Part shown: positions 12,045-20,804 of the stretch, in pieces
Numbering within the stretch: position 1 is the stretch's first letter
Layout: each line of letters begins with the position of its first letter
Assembly: GCA_947184155.2 (NCBI GenBank)
Contig: CAMXCT020001447.1
Span: 659,001 to 723,000, forward strand
Reading direction: 5' to 3'
Origin: Cladocopium goreaui
Taxonomy: Eukaryota; Sar; Dinophyceae; Suessiales; Symbiodiniaceae
DNA: 64,000 bases
Made by a program: the position numbers and the translations under genes
Notes under the pieces: generated by a model
The model's database searches: none
Seen by the model: only the letters and a program-made list of their open reading frames with translations
Told to the model about the DNA's origin: nothing

Positions 12045-12058
12045 TGGTAGCGGAGCGG
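12045..12058 (+). promoter_or_regulatory. primer binding site (initiator tRNA-Met type)
   Basis: TGGTAGCGGAGCGG lies one base after the LTR. It matches 10 of 12 positions of the common eukaryotic TGGTATCAGAGC site complementary to initiator tRNA-Met. Confidence 0.75.
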
Positions 12059-12072
12059 TTCGCTTTGCTGCG

Positions 12073-14274
12073 ATGGCTTCAGAAGGCAGTGGTGGTGGAA
12101 AGCCGTTCTGGAGTGACTATGAGGTCACGGTGGATCGAGACGGCATTCCCCACTACACGGGTGCATCACCAGCTCTGATGAAGGAGTACACCAGGCGAGT
12201 GAAGTTCGCTTTCCATGGCTTGGAGGGCGAAGGAAAAGACGAAGAAGCTGAAGCAGCCGACCTTTTGAAGAAGCAGATGAGGTTCGGCCGCCGCCTGATA
12301 GATGCTCTTCATGGAGAAGCATGGCGTGCTGTGGAGCACCTGGTGATGCAACCGGAGAGGTTGAAGAAGAAGGACGGCTATGAGGAGGTCCTCAACGCCT
12401 TGGGATCAATTGAGAAAGAAGGCGTGATCCGCAAGACAGAGGCCTTCGACAAGTTCTTCGAATCAACTCGCCGAGCTCGCGGTGAAGCAATTGATGCCTA
12501 CTTGCGCCGCAAGAACCAGGCCTGGAGGGATCTATGTGACTTGGATGAGACGTCAGCGATGTCAAAAGACCTGCTGTCCTACTTCGTGCTCAAGGGCTGC
12601 AACCTGAGCCGTGAAGACCGCAGATCGATCTTGCTGGCCAACAAGTCCACCTATGACCAGGCCGGGATCGAGCAGTCGCTTCGGGTGAGCTTCCATGATC
12701 TTCATGAACGTGAGAAGCAGTCTGGATGGCGAGATGATCGCAAGAAGCCCATGAAGAAGCGATACTATGCCAATGAGGTTCACGATGGAGAGTCCCCGGT
12801 TGAGGACGACGTGATGATGGTCTACTACCACAACGACTCTGAGTATGACGAGGAGGACCTGGCGGAAGAGGCCTACTACCATGGTGAAGATGATGATGCC
12901 GAAGCCTATGAACTTGGATCGGATGCTGGAGCTTCGGGTGACGATGACGTCTACCAGGCCTATGTGACCATGGAGAAGGGCCGACAAGCCTACAAAGATG
13001 CCCGGAAGAAGCTTCGGGATGTGCAGAAGAGCCGTGGCTTCTACCAGAATGGCAATTGGAGCAGCCGAGACCAGGCCAAGGAGAAGGAGAAGAGCAGGTC
13101 GCGTTGTGCGGCTTGTGGCCACATTGGCCATTGGGCAGGTGACAGCGTCTGTCCAAAGTCATCTGCAGGAGTTGGTCCGAAGAAGGGCAAGGGCAGAGGC
13201 AAGAGTCAATCGAAAGGCAAGAAGAAGTCCAAAGGTGGAGCCTATGCTGCAGCACCGTGCCCCATGCTGTTTTCCTTGGAGGATCCGGATGATGGATTTC
13301 AAGATGAAGAAGGACACAGCTTCATGGTGCACACTGGTCCCAACGATGACGCCAATGCCAATGACATGCAGCAGGATGAGGGCCACACCTTCACTGATGA
13401 CCGCCGCAAAGTCTCAGCCGGATCCTACTCAGCTGACTGGGAGACCGTGACTGAGCCGCCCATGCCTGGATCTGACCGGCCTGCTGGCTCACGCCCTTTT
13501 GAGGTCTGGGCACCTGATGGTCCATGGGAATCATCGACCAAGGAAGGTCGCTTTGTGGAGGAAACCCAGGAGGTGATCAAGCCGACCATGCTGGCCAAGA
13601 TCGAAGTGAGGGAAGTCAGCTCTTTCGCAGAGGTTCGCCCTAGCAACATGGAGCAGATGAAGGCCTACCAGTTGCAAGGTCTCTGTGAGAAATGGGGCAT
13701 CCAGACAGGTGGTGCCAAGAAGGATTTGCTGATGAGGCTGGAGGATCTGTTTGCAGGTCGCGAAGTGCCGAAGAAGAAGTGCACGGTGCAGTTTGTCAAG
13801 TTGGTGGAGGAAGAGCCATCGACTTATGGATCTATGGCTGGATCTGCACCGGCGACACCACTTCGTCCTGAACCTGGCGGACCACGGCCGTGTCCCCAAC
13901 GAGGCCATCATGGAGTTGCTGAGTCGCCTGGGATGCCACCGATGCCAAAAGGTGGGCAGAATCGATCGCCGTCAATGGGCTCTTCGACTACGGCGCTTGG
14001 GGCGTCGGCAAAAGCATCAGGGCTGCACCCAATTCTGGCGACGGATCTGGAGATTGGCAAGCCTTTGTATGGCCTGCAGTGTTGTAACTGCGGTGCGCCT
14101 ATGGTTGCAAGACAGACTCGAGGAGATGGCAGCCTTTTCTTCTCGTGTGCTCAATGGCCGAACTCGGGATGCAGCTTCACCAGACCGCTGCAAGATGGGC
14201 TGGACATCATCAATGGCAGAATCCCTGATGTCCGCCACCCGAGAAGCCCTGCTCGCAGCTTGGCGGGCTACTGA
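12073..14274 (+). CDS. gag: copia Gag
   Basis: Capsid/nucleocapsid protein of 733 aa from the first in-frame ATG after the LTR and primer site (the frame itself opens inside the LTR). Residues 1-250 resemble a copia-type capsid region (RRIDAL/EAYLRRK helices). A highly acidic central stretch follows. A zinc knuckle CAACGHIGHWAGDSVC (C-x2-C-x4-H-x6-C, spacing longer than the usual x4) sits near residue 350. A SAP-like segment (MKAYQLQGLCEKWGI...LLMRL) lies near 530, and a C-terminal zinc-ribbon resembling topoisomerase C4 fingers (CCNCGAPMVARQ...FFSCAQWPNSGC) near 680. The frame ends in TGA; protease lies in the +1-relative frame, so a shift or an indel around 14,200-14,270 separates them. Confidence 0.85.
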   Translation: MASEGSGGGKPFWSDYEVTVDRDGIPHYTGASPALMKEYTRRVKFAFHGLEGEGKDEEAEAADLLKKQMRFGRRLIDALHGEAWRAVEHLVMQPERLKKKDGYEEVLNALGSIEKEGVIRKTEAFDKFFESTRRARGEAIDAYLRRKNQAWRDLCDLDETSAMSKDLLSYFVLKGCNLSREDRRSILLANKSTYDQAGIEQSLRVSFHDLHEREKQSGWRDDRKKPMKKRYYANEVHDGESPVEDDVMMVYYHNDSEYDEEDLAEEAYYHGEDDDAEAYELGSDAGASGDDDVYQAYVTMEKGRQAYKDARKKLRDVQKSRGFYQNGNWSSRDQAKEKEKSRSRCAACGHIGHWAGDSVCPKSSAGVGPKKGKGRGKSQSKGKKKSKGGAYAAAPCPMLFSLEDPDDGFQDEEGHSFMVHTGPNDDANANDMQQDEGHTFTDDRRKVSAGSYSADWETVTEPPMPGSDRPAGSRPFEVWAPDGPWESSTKEGRFVEETQEVIKPTMLAKIEVREVSSFAEVRPSNMEQMKAYQLQGLCEKWGIQTGGAKKDLLMRLEDLFAGREVPKKKCTVQFVKLVEEEPSTYGSMAGSAPATPLRPEPGGPRPCPQRGHHGVAESPGMPPMPKGGQNRSPSMGSSTTALGASAKASGLHPILATDLEIGKPLYGLQCCNCGAPMVARQTRGDGSLFFSCAQWPNSGCSFTRPLQDGLDIINGRIPDVRHPRSPARSLAGY

Positions 14275-15997
14275 GAAGTCAAGGAAGCTGCTGGCAGTCA
14301 GCGCATTTTGCGCCTACATGACTGCGGAGGAGAATTCAACAGAGCATGAACCTTGCGAACTGTTGCATGCCGACCATGATGGGTCGACCTTTGAAATGGT
14401 GGCGAAGACACACCATGAATTAGAAGATAGCAATGGTGGAGGTGAAGGCCGAATGGCTTTGGTCGACACAGCTTGCACGAGCTGTATGCATTCAAAGGCT
14501 TGGAGGATTGCATACTCCAAGACACTGCCTGAGGGGTACCAGTGCGAGAGAACCGAGCGCACCAAGCTCTTCCACTTTGCAGATGGCTCCAACACTGGGA
14601 GCACCATCCACCTGTGGAGAATTCCATTGTTCATGGGTGATCGTCCAGGTGAAGTTTTCTCAGCTGAGGTTGAAACGGGCACCACTCCTTTGCTTCTCTC
14701 CATTCCTGCCTTGATAGCCCTGGATGCTGTGATTCACATGCGGGAGAAGCGCATCAACCTGAGGTCTCTTGGAGTGGAACTGCCGTTGAGAGAAACTAAA
14801 ACCAAGCACCTGGCCATGATGGTTAGCTACAACCCCCGTTTGGGCATTGCCAAGGATGTGGAAGGGTCCCCCAAAGCGATTTCCATCAATCAAGACCTTT
14901 TTGTTTACTACAGCGAGGAGGCGAGCCTTCCAGTTTTGACTGATGAACCAATGGTAGAAGTCCCTGTGAGCGAGGACTATGCGGCAGACTGCTCACCGCC
15001 TCAGTTCGGGGCAAGGGGCATTCGAAAAGATGACGTCACTGGTTTCCTTGGTGATCGCCGAAGTGCTGAGCTGGCCTATGCCATGAAGTCCATGAGACTG
15101 CAAGATGATAGGACATGGGCAGCCTTGAGCAAGCACTACTCCTTGGCGGAGCAGGCGGCAACTAAGGGCTTTAGCACTACTGTTTTGTTTGAGCCTTTTG
15201 GAGGCCACTTTGGAGTGACGAGGACTGCCTCAAGGGAGTTCAATTGGACGAACTCTCAACCATTGGATCTGCTGGATGGCTATGACCTTCTATCACCTGC
15301 CGGTGAAGAGCTTCTTTTTCGAGTGCTGGACGAGCACGACCCTGTTTGTGTGCTCATTGCGTTTGACTGCAGGCTCTGGTCTTTGCTCAACAATCTATGT
15401 CCTGGAGGTGACTGGGAACATCTTCGCAAGACCATTGGCCTGAAGACTCTGCGTTTGGTGAAACGCATTTGTGAGCATCAATGGAAAAGAGGCCGATACT
15501 TTGTGGTGGAGAACCCCGCAACTAGCGTGGCTTGGAGATACCACAGAATCCTCACTCAGATTTTGGAAAAGTTTGATGGAAAGTATGTGATCTGCGATCA
15601 ATGCAGGTATGGTCAACGAGATTCTGAAAGTGGAAAGCTGATCCGCAAACCAACTGGCTGGCTTTCCAACTCTGAGCCGATTTTGAACCATGTTGGGAAG
15701 AGATGTCAATGTCCTCCCGGAGAGCATCAACAAGTTTTGGGTTCAAATGCCAAGGGCTTGCGCAGTCGTCAGGCTGCATGCTACCCACCAGCTCTATGTC
15801 AAGCTATCTGCAAAGGTCTGTTACAGACCATGGAGCTGGACTATGCCGGTCTTAGTGCTCAGGGCGATTTGGCTTACGCCAACCTTTCAGAATCCGATGC
15901 CGAGGGAGAGAACATGGAGGTTACATGGAGGTTGAAGAGCCCATGGATGGTGACTATTGGATCATCGAAGACAATGAGGTCGTCCGAGTGCATGTGA
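14228..15997 (+). CDS. copia protease plus methyltransferase-like accessory domain
   Basis: The frame is open further upstream (from 13,751) but there it only shadows gag; ATG 14,228 is the first in-frame Met after the gag zinc ribbon. The aspartic protease active site reads ALVDTACTSCM (Asp at 14,464; DTA in place of DTG/DSG), with a later hydrophobic LLLSIPALIALD corresponding to the ILG strand. From about 15,168 to 15,830 a separate domain reads VLFEPFGGHFG, then IAFDCRLWSLLNN, then GRYFVVENPATSVAW, then a Cys-rich RKPTGWLSN tail. The order glycine loop, C-containing loop and ENP resembles motifs I, IV and VI of C5 methyltransferases, but Pro-Cys is replaced by Asp-Cys. That similarity is my inference. 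Translation stops at 15,997 because of an 11-bp duplication. Confidence 0.75.
   Translation: MSATREALLAAWRATEKSRKLLAVSAFCAYMTAEENSTEHEPCELLHADHDGSTFEMVAKTHHELEDSNGGGEGRMALVDTACTSCMHSKAWRIAYSKTLPEGYQCERTERTKLFHFADGSNTGSTIHLWRIPLFMGDRPGEVFSAEVETGTTPLLLSIPALIALDAVIHMREKRINLRSLGVELPLRETKTKHLAMMVSYNPRLGIAKDVEGSPKAISINQDLFVYYSEEASLPVLTDEPMVEVPVSEDYAADCSPPQFGARGIRKDDVTGFLGDRRSAELAYAMKSMRLQDDRTWAALSKHYSLAEQAATKGFSTTVLFEPFGGHFGVTRTASREFNWTNSQPLDLLDGYDLLSPAGEELLFRVLDEHDPVCVLIAFDCRLWSLLNNLCPGGDWEHLRKTIGLKTLRLVKRICEHQWKRGRYFVVENPATSVAWRYHRILTQILEKFDGKYVICDQCRYGQRDSESGKLIRKPTGWLSNSEPILNHVGKRCQCPPGEHQQVLGSNAKGLRSRQAACYPPALCQAICKGLLQTMELDYAGLSAQGDLAYANLSESDAEGENMEVTWRLKSPWMVTIGSSKTMRSSECM
15914..15933 (+). 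other. 11-bp tandem duplication causing the ORF2/ORF3 frameshift
   Basis: ATGGAGGTTAC at 15,914-15,924 is followed at once by ATGGAGGTT at 15,925. Both flanking frames read ENMEV at this point, so subtracting 11 bases puts protease and integrase in one frame. Confidence 0.85.
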
Positions 15998-18900
15998 TCC
16001 CACGGAGGCATTTGTTTGTCCCTTTGGCCACCACCGGGGTTCCTGTTCCTGTTAAATCCCTAGCAGAAGCGAGGTCGACAGAGGCCCACTTTGTCAATGG
16101 TGATCCTCCTGAGTATGTAATGGATGACTGGACGCAGGCCAGTGAGGCCCATGCTGAACTTCCAAGTCTATGGGTTGGCCGCACCAGCTTCATCTTTGCC
16201 TTGCCGACACAGCCTGAAGAGCAACCAGCTCAAGCAGAGATCAAGGTGATGGCATCGCCTTCAAAGAGAGAGAACGTTTTGAGAAGGAGAAGGGCAAGAA
16301 CCAGGCAGCTGCAGAGAGGTCTTTGGGTGAGAACCGAAGACAGTGATGTTGCCGAGATGATGCAACACTGCCTGGACCATTACCAAGATCAACAATGCAA
16401 AGGCTGGTCTGTCCTCAACGACCAGGAGGAGCTGTTTCGAGCTTGGAAAGCCCGAGAAATTGGTCAAACCAAAGTTCGTTTGATTTTATACTCCACTGAT
16501 GCAAGAAGGATGAGAAAGCCGCAGCCTTTCCTGTCTGCTGCGGATGCACCAATGAGAAAGACCGTCGTGACGATGGCAAATGGGGACATTTTGTCCACCG
16601 GATGGGAAGATTGGCAGCAAGCATCACCTTCATCGCAGATACGACCTTTGCCAAACAAACCAAGGTCTTTTGTCCTCACCATGTTTGGCAGCCAGATTGA
16701 CGATGAAGAGATGGAGGTTCAAGAGCTTGCGGGAGAGCAGGATCAAATTGTAGCTCGTGAAACTGAGAGACAGAGAAAATGGGATGCATTGCCAAGAGAA
16801 TTGAAAATGGCTGTCCGACGTATCCACGTCAATTTGGGTCACTGTCCAACAGCCCAAATGATGAAAGCTCTGAGGATCAGTCGAGCCTCAGAAACAGCCT
16901 TGAAAGCTTGCAAACTTTTTCGTTGTCCTGACTGCCCAAGATTGAAAGAGCCAAAGGCACCACGACCTTCGAAGCTTCCAATCGTCGATGAGTTCAATGT
17001 TGCGATTGGCATGGATGTTTTTGAGGAGTCAGACGCTTCAGGTCAAAAGTGGAGTTGGCTCAACATTTTGTGTCAGGGCAGCTCCTTTCAAGTTTGTTGT
17101 TTGCTTGGTGAAACCTCGAAGAATCCAACGTCTCTTCAGGTGTTGGAAGCCTTCGAGCATGGCTGGGGCAATTGGGCTGGAATGCCAGAGCATGGCATCA
17201 TTGTGGACCGTGCCAAGTACTTCCTCAGTTCCTTGGCCGAGCATATGTCCCATGAGGGGTGCCATTTCGATGCTGCAGCTAAAGCATCTCCCTGGCAAAT
17301 TGGTCAAGTTGAACGTGCTGGAGGCCTTTGGAAGGCCATGTTTAGACAGCTATGTTGGTCCCAGCAAGTGAGTGGAAAAGAAGATGTCCTCTTGGCAACT
17401 GCAGCCATAAATTCAGCTCGCAACAACCTGGCGAGAAAGTCAGGCTTTGCGCCCATTCAGTGGGTCCTTGGAAGAACTACCAGACTCCCAGCTGACCTCA
17501 TGGATGAGGGTGAGGTGGCGCGACTTGGAGCTCAAGCAGCCGCTGAGACACCAACCACACGTTTCTTTAGAAAGAACCAACTGAGAATGGCAGCTCGTGA
17601 AGCCTTTGTCAAGACCGCCAACAATGAAGCACTTCGTCGAGCTGAGCTTAGAAGAGTCCGACCTACCAGAGGGCCATTCCATGTGGGCTCCTATGTCTTC
17701 TTCTACGACCAGCAAGGAACCCAAGGAAGTGCTTTGAACTGGCGCGGTGTTGCGCGAGTGGTGGGCCATGAAGGTTCACGAATTGTGTGGTTGTCGCACC
17801 GTGGCATTCTGATTGCAGCCTCCCCTGAACATCTCAGTCATGCCAATGAGGAGGAGATCCAAGGATGGATGGTGACGCAAAACGAGCGGGAGCTCATAGA
17901 TGCCACACCTGCAGCTGGTGGAGCCGGTTTTCTTGACCTCAGACAGAGGCCTACACCACCAGCAGAAGGTTTTCCTGAAGAGCCACTGCCTGCACAGGAA
18001 GCTTTGGAAGCTCCGAAAGACGGCGCTGCAGAAACGCCTGCGCTGAGAGATGCAGAAATGTCAGAAGGCTATGAGCCTACGGAGGCAGTGGAGTCAGCGG
18101 ATGAGAACATGCCGAAGGAAGGTGGTTCAGTGAAGGCCGAGGATTTGTCTGCAAGTTCAACATCGATGGCTCGTATCCAGTTGGAATCAGAGAGAGAGCA
18201 AAAGAGAGAAATCCGTTCAGGCCTTTTCTTTGAGAAGAAGCAGAAGGAGAGAAAAGCCTTGAAGGAGCAACAGAAAGTGCAGCGCCTGAAGGATTTGGAA
18301 AGAGAGGCTGTCACAACTCCCGTCTTTCCAGAGTTTGACCCTGACCTGGATGATTTCCGATCTCCGGCAACAACTCGTCCTGCACCTATTCCAGAAGAAC
18401 CAGAGATGGATGAGGCAGTTGAGAGAGAAACCAAACGGCGAAGACAGGGTGGAACGGAAGATGGAAGTGGTCAAGCTTCTTTAGCTTTTGCTTTCCATGC
18501 CTATGACTCTGACGAGTTCCTCTTGAGCCAGGCAAAGAATGAGTACGGCCTGAAGGTCGAGTACTACCAAAAGCATGGCTTGGAGATGGAGGAATTTTTG
18601 TTTGGTGTTGAAAGAAATGATTTCAATAGCCATTATGGTGAACTTTGCAGAGAAGCACAAGCTCGAGCCTATGCAGCTGCACCCACCGATGCAGCGACTG
18701 GTCCAAAGAAACGTGGTAGGAAAGAGCTGAGATTGAACGAAATCACCGAAGAGCTGGCTGCACAGTTCACTGGTCCAGGTGGTTCTGATGAGAAGGAATG
18801 GACTGCTTGGATGGAAAAAGGGGCTTGTGATGTCCTATCTGTAGCTGAAAGCGATGAGATCTTTCGAACCAAAAGCCAGTGCATCATACCAACGAGATGG

Positions 18901-19518
18901 GTCCGCACCAACAAAAATGATGGCTTGGAAGGGAAACCTTTTCTCCCGAAAAGCCGACTTGTGGTGCAAGGTTTCAAGGACAAGTCCCTGGGTTCTTTCA
19001 GAAGGGACGCGCCTACGGCATCGTCTTTGGCCGAATCCTTGTGTTTGGTGCTGGCAGCTGTTTTTGGTTTCGTTTTGCTTTCCAAGGATGTCAAGAACGC
19101 CTATTTTTCTGGACATGAAATTGGCCGTGAGCTGTATTTGCAACAGCCACGTGGTGGTCTCCCCGGCCTCAAGAAAGGCCAACTGCTGCGAGCCAGCTTC
19201 TCCGAGGCAGCTCGTTTATTCTGGCTAGCTCTTAGAGAGCACCTGCTGTCTGACAATTGGGTTGAGTCTAGACTGGAACCCGCTTTATTTTATTTGCGGG
19301 ATGCCGAAGGCCGACTAGCTGGTGTGTTGGTCACCCATGTGGATGACATCGAAGCTGGAGTCCGAAAGGACATGGTGGAGAAAGCTTTTGAGAACTCAAG
19401 CAAGGCTTTGGAGTTTGCTACCAGCAACCAAGGTAGCTTCATTTTTCGAGGTCGAGAGATTTCTCAAGCTCAAGATGGGCATGTGGATGTCAGCATGACC
19501 AACATGCCAAGGCCATGA
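15925..19518 (+). CDS. copia integrase and N-terminal reverse transcriptase
   Basis: 1,197 codons. Zinc-binding HHCC region at about 298-335 (HVNLGH ... CKLFRCPDC). The DDE catalytic core is complete: Asp in GMDVFE (~362), Asp in VDRAKYF (~427) and Glu in GQVERAGGLWK (~462). A charged linker of about 400 residues follows. The RT begins near 957 (WTAWMEKG ... IIPTRWV), with SRLVVQGFKD, the catalytic Asp in LSKDVKNAYFSG (~1,053) and the HVDD box (~1,138) in place of YVDD. The stretch LLRASFSEAARLFWLAL lacks the YGL that normally precedes this motif, suggesting a small in-frame loss. The frame ends at TGA 19,516 because one base appears missing near 19,505. Confidence 0.9.
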   Translation: MEVEEPMDGDYWIIEDNEVVRVHVIPRRHLFVPLATTGVPVPVKSLAEARSTEAHFVNGDPPEYVMDDWTQASEAHAELPSLWVGRTSFIFALPTQPEEQPAQAEIKVMASPSKRENVLRRRRARTRQLQRGLWVRTEDSDVAEMMQHCLDHYQDQQCKGWSVLNDQEELFRAWKAREIGQTKVRLILYSTDARRMRKPQPFLSAADAPMRKTVVTMANGDILSTGWEDWQQASPSSQIRPLPNKPRSFVLTMFGSQIDDEEMEVQELAGEQDQIVARETERQRKWDALPRELKMAVRRIHVNLGHCPTAQMMKALRISRASETALKACKLFRCPDCPRLKEPKAPRPSKLPIVDEFNVAIGMDVFEESDASGQKWSWLNILCQGSSFQVCCLLGETSKNPTSLQVLEAFEHGWGNWAGMPEHGIIVDRAKYFLSSLAEHMSHEGCHFDAAAKASPWQIGQVERAGGLWKAMFRQLCWSQQVSGKEDVLLATAAINSARNNLARKSGFAPIQWVLGRTTRLPADLMDEGEVARLGAQAAAETPTTRFFRKNQLRMAAREAFVKTANNEALRRAELRRVRPTRGPFHVGSYVFFYDQQGTQGSALNWRGVARVVGHEGSRIVWLSHRGILIAASPEHLSHANEEEIQGWMVTQNERELIDATPAAGGAGFLDLRQRPTPPAEGFPEEPLPAQEALEAPKDGAAETPALRDAEMSEGYEPTEAVESADENMPKEGGSVKAEDLSASSTSMARIQLESEREQKREIRSGLFFEKKQKERKALKEQQKVQRLKDLEREAVTTPVFPEFDPDLDDFRSPATTRPAPIPEEPEMDEAVERETKRRRQGGTEDGSGQASLAFAFHAYDSDEFLLSQAKNEYGLKVEYYQKHGLEMEEFLFGVERNDFNSHYGELCREAQARAYAAAPTDAATGPKKRGRKELRLNEITEELAAQFTGPGGSDEKEWTAWMEKGACDVLSVAESDEIFRTKSQCIIPTRWVRTNKNDGLEGKPFLPKSRLVVQGFKDKSLGSFRRDAPTASSLAESLCLVLAAVFGFVLLSKDVKNAYFSGHEIGRELYLQQPRGGLPGLKKGQLLRASFSEAARLFWLALREHLLSDNWVESRLEPALFYLRDAEGRLAGVLVTHVDDIEAGVRKDMVEKAFENSSKALEFATSNQGSFIFRGREISQAQDGHVDVSMTNMPRP

Positions 19519-20537
19519 AACCAGTCAAGATAGCTCGAGAAAGGCGACAGCAGCTGGGAAGTCGTTTGACCATGGAGGAGAAGAATCAAATGATGAGCGC
19601 AGCGGGTGAGTTGGGTTGGATCACCAGGCAGCTTCGCAGTGACCTTTCCTATGAAAATGGATGCATCCAGAGATGCAAAGGAGATCCTTGTGTGGCGGAT
19701 TTGGTAAGGGTCCGTCAAGCCATTGCAGCTGCAAGGAGAGCTGCCACCTTTAGACAAAGGTATTGGAACGATGTGAACCTGGAGGATGCAGTTTTGGTTC
19801 ACATGGCCGATGTTGGTCACGCCAATGGTGTTCCTGAAGGTGATGACATCAAGCGTTACCAGTCCATTGGTGGTTATTTCCTTTTTCTGGCCAACAAGGA
19901 GATTTTGGAAGGAAAGCCTGCGAGAGCCAACCTTTTAGCATTTCATTCTTCACAGATCAAAAGAGTTTGCAGGTCAACACTGGCGGCAGAAGCTTCGCAT
20001 CTTTCTGAAGCTGTGGAGGCCGGTGACTGGCTAGCAGTGCTGTTGGATGCAGCACTACATGGTCGTCAAGATCTCAAGCATTGGGATCAACTTGTGGAGA
20101 AACGAAAACGGGTCTATGTCACTGATTCTCAGTCAGTTTTCGACTATCTGCATCGAGATAGCACCTCTACCAGCAGCGACAAACGGATGGCGATTGAAGG
20201 AGCACTCTTACGAGAGACCGTTCGTCGTCCTGGTGCTGAAGTCAGATGGATCGATGGGGAACAGAATCTGGCAGATATCCTCACGAAGCCTCGTGTGGAC
20301 AGGGCCCTGCTCATGGAGTACATGAGAACTGGAATGCTGAGTTTGGTTCAAACAGAAGCCAACCGAAAGTCCAAGGAGAAGAAGAGAGCACAAAGATCTG
20401 CTCGCAAAAAGGTGGTGAAGTCAGATGAGAAGAAATTGAAAGAGAAGGACGCTCGTATCGAGCGAGTGGTTGCCGAGATGCGGGAGCGTGCTGAGATTGA
20501 GTCAGAAGCAGAAGTTCAGCCAAAAGAAAAATTATGA
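19515..20537 (+). CDS. copia RT C-terminus and RNase H
   Basis: 340 codons continuing the polyprotein one frame over; the ATG overlaps the preceding TGA (ATGA). RNase H signature: Asp in HMADVGHAN, Glu in STLAAEASHLSE, Asp in YVTDSQSVFD and Asp in NLADILTKP, matching the copia arrangement. The C-terminus is a Lys/Glu-rich helical tail. It probably was not an independent gene before the frameshift. Confidence 0.9.
   Translation: MKPVKIARERRQQLGSRLTMEEKNQMMSAAGELGWITRQLRSDLSYENGCIQRCKGDPCVADLVRVRQAIAAARRAATFRQRYWNDVNLEDAVLVHMADVGHANGVPEGDDIKRYQSIGGYFLFLANKEILEGKPARANLLAFHSSQIKRVCRSTLAAEASHLSEAVEAGDWLAVLLDAALHGRQDLKHWDQLVEKRKRVYVTDSQSVFDYLHRDSTSTSSDKRMAIEGALLRETVRRPGAEVRWIDGEQNLADILTKPRVDRALLMEYMRTGMLSLVQTEANRKSKEKKRAQRSARKKVVKSDEKKLKEKDARIERVVAEMRERAEIESEAEVQPKEKL
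20522..20531 (+). promoter_or_regulatory. polypurine tract candidate
   Basis: AAAAGAAAAA seven bases before the 3' LTR, at the end of the last coding frame. Position and composition fit the plus-strand primer of LTR elements. Confidence 0.5.
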
Positions 20538-20538
20538 G

Positions 20539-20799
20539 TGTGAGAATCCCCTGCAGTGCATTGCAATTGACTGCAACTGACTGAACTTTGCTGTGTATGC
20601 ATTCATAGCTGGCCCAGATCACAGCCGACGCATTGCATATGTCAGCTAGTGCATGGCCCGCACGGCAAGGATGACACGCACCATCAGAGAAAGAGATCAA
20701 GCACAAATCGAGAAGTGTACATATCACTATCCAAATACTTTCACCTTGTTTTGCAACTGTCGTGAAAAGGGTTGCCGCTGATCCGTTGCCAGTCTCAGA
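20539..20799 (+). repeat. 3' LTR
   Basis: Apparently identical to the 5' LTR except for 10 extra bases (TTGACTGCAA, 20,567-20,576), which make a local near-duplication of TTGCAA-(T/C)TGACTG. The right target duplication CTTAC follows at 20,800-20,804. Confidence 0.95.
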
Positions 20800-20804
20800 C
20801 TTAC
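20800..20804. other. target-site duplication CTTAC (right)
   Basis: Exact repeat of 11,788-11,792. Confidence 0.9.

Larger units (their letters stand above)
11793..20799 (+). mobile_element. Ty1/copia LTR retrotransposon, complete and young
   Basis: A 9,007-bp element bounded by 251- and 261-bp LTRs and 5-bp target duplications CTTAC (11,788-11,792 and 20,800-20,804). Internal order is gag, protease, accessory domain, integrase, reverse transcriptase, RNase H, which is the copia order (integrase before RT). A primer binding site follows the 5' LTR by one base and a purine tract precedes the 3' LTR. The coding region is divided over four open frames by small indels. LTR identity indicates very recent insertion; the frameshifts mean this copy probably cannot make a normal polyprotein unless they are assembly errors or recoded. 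Confidence 0.95.

Noticed and set aside
13751..14227. 5' half of the long plus frame before the copia protease
   Set aside because: It overlaps gag, whose zinc ribbon and SAP-like segment are clearly the coding frame here; composition of this part (W/R-rich) is shadow-like.
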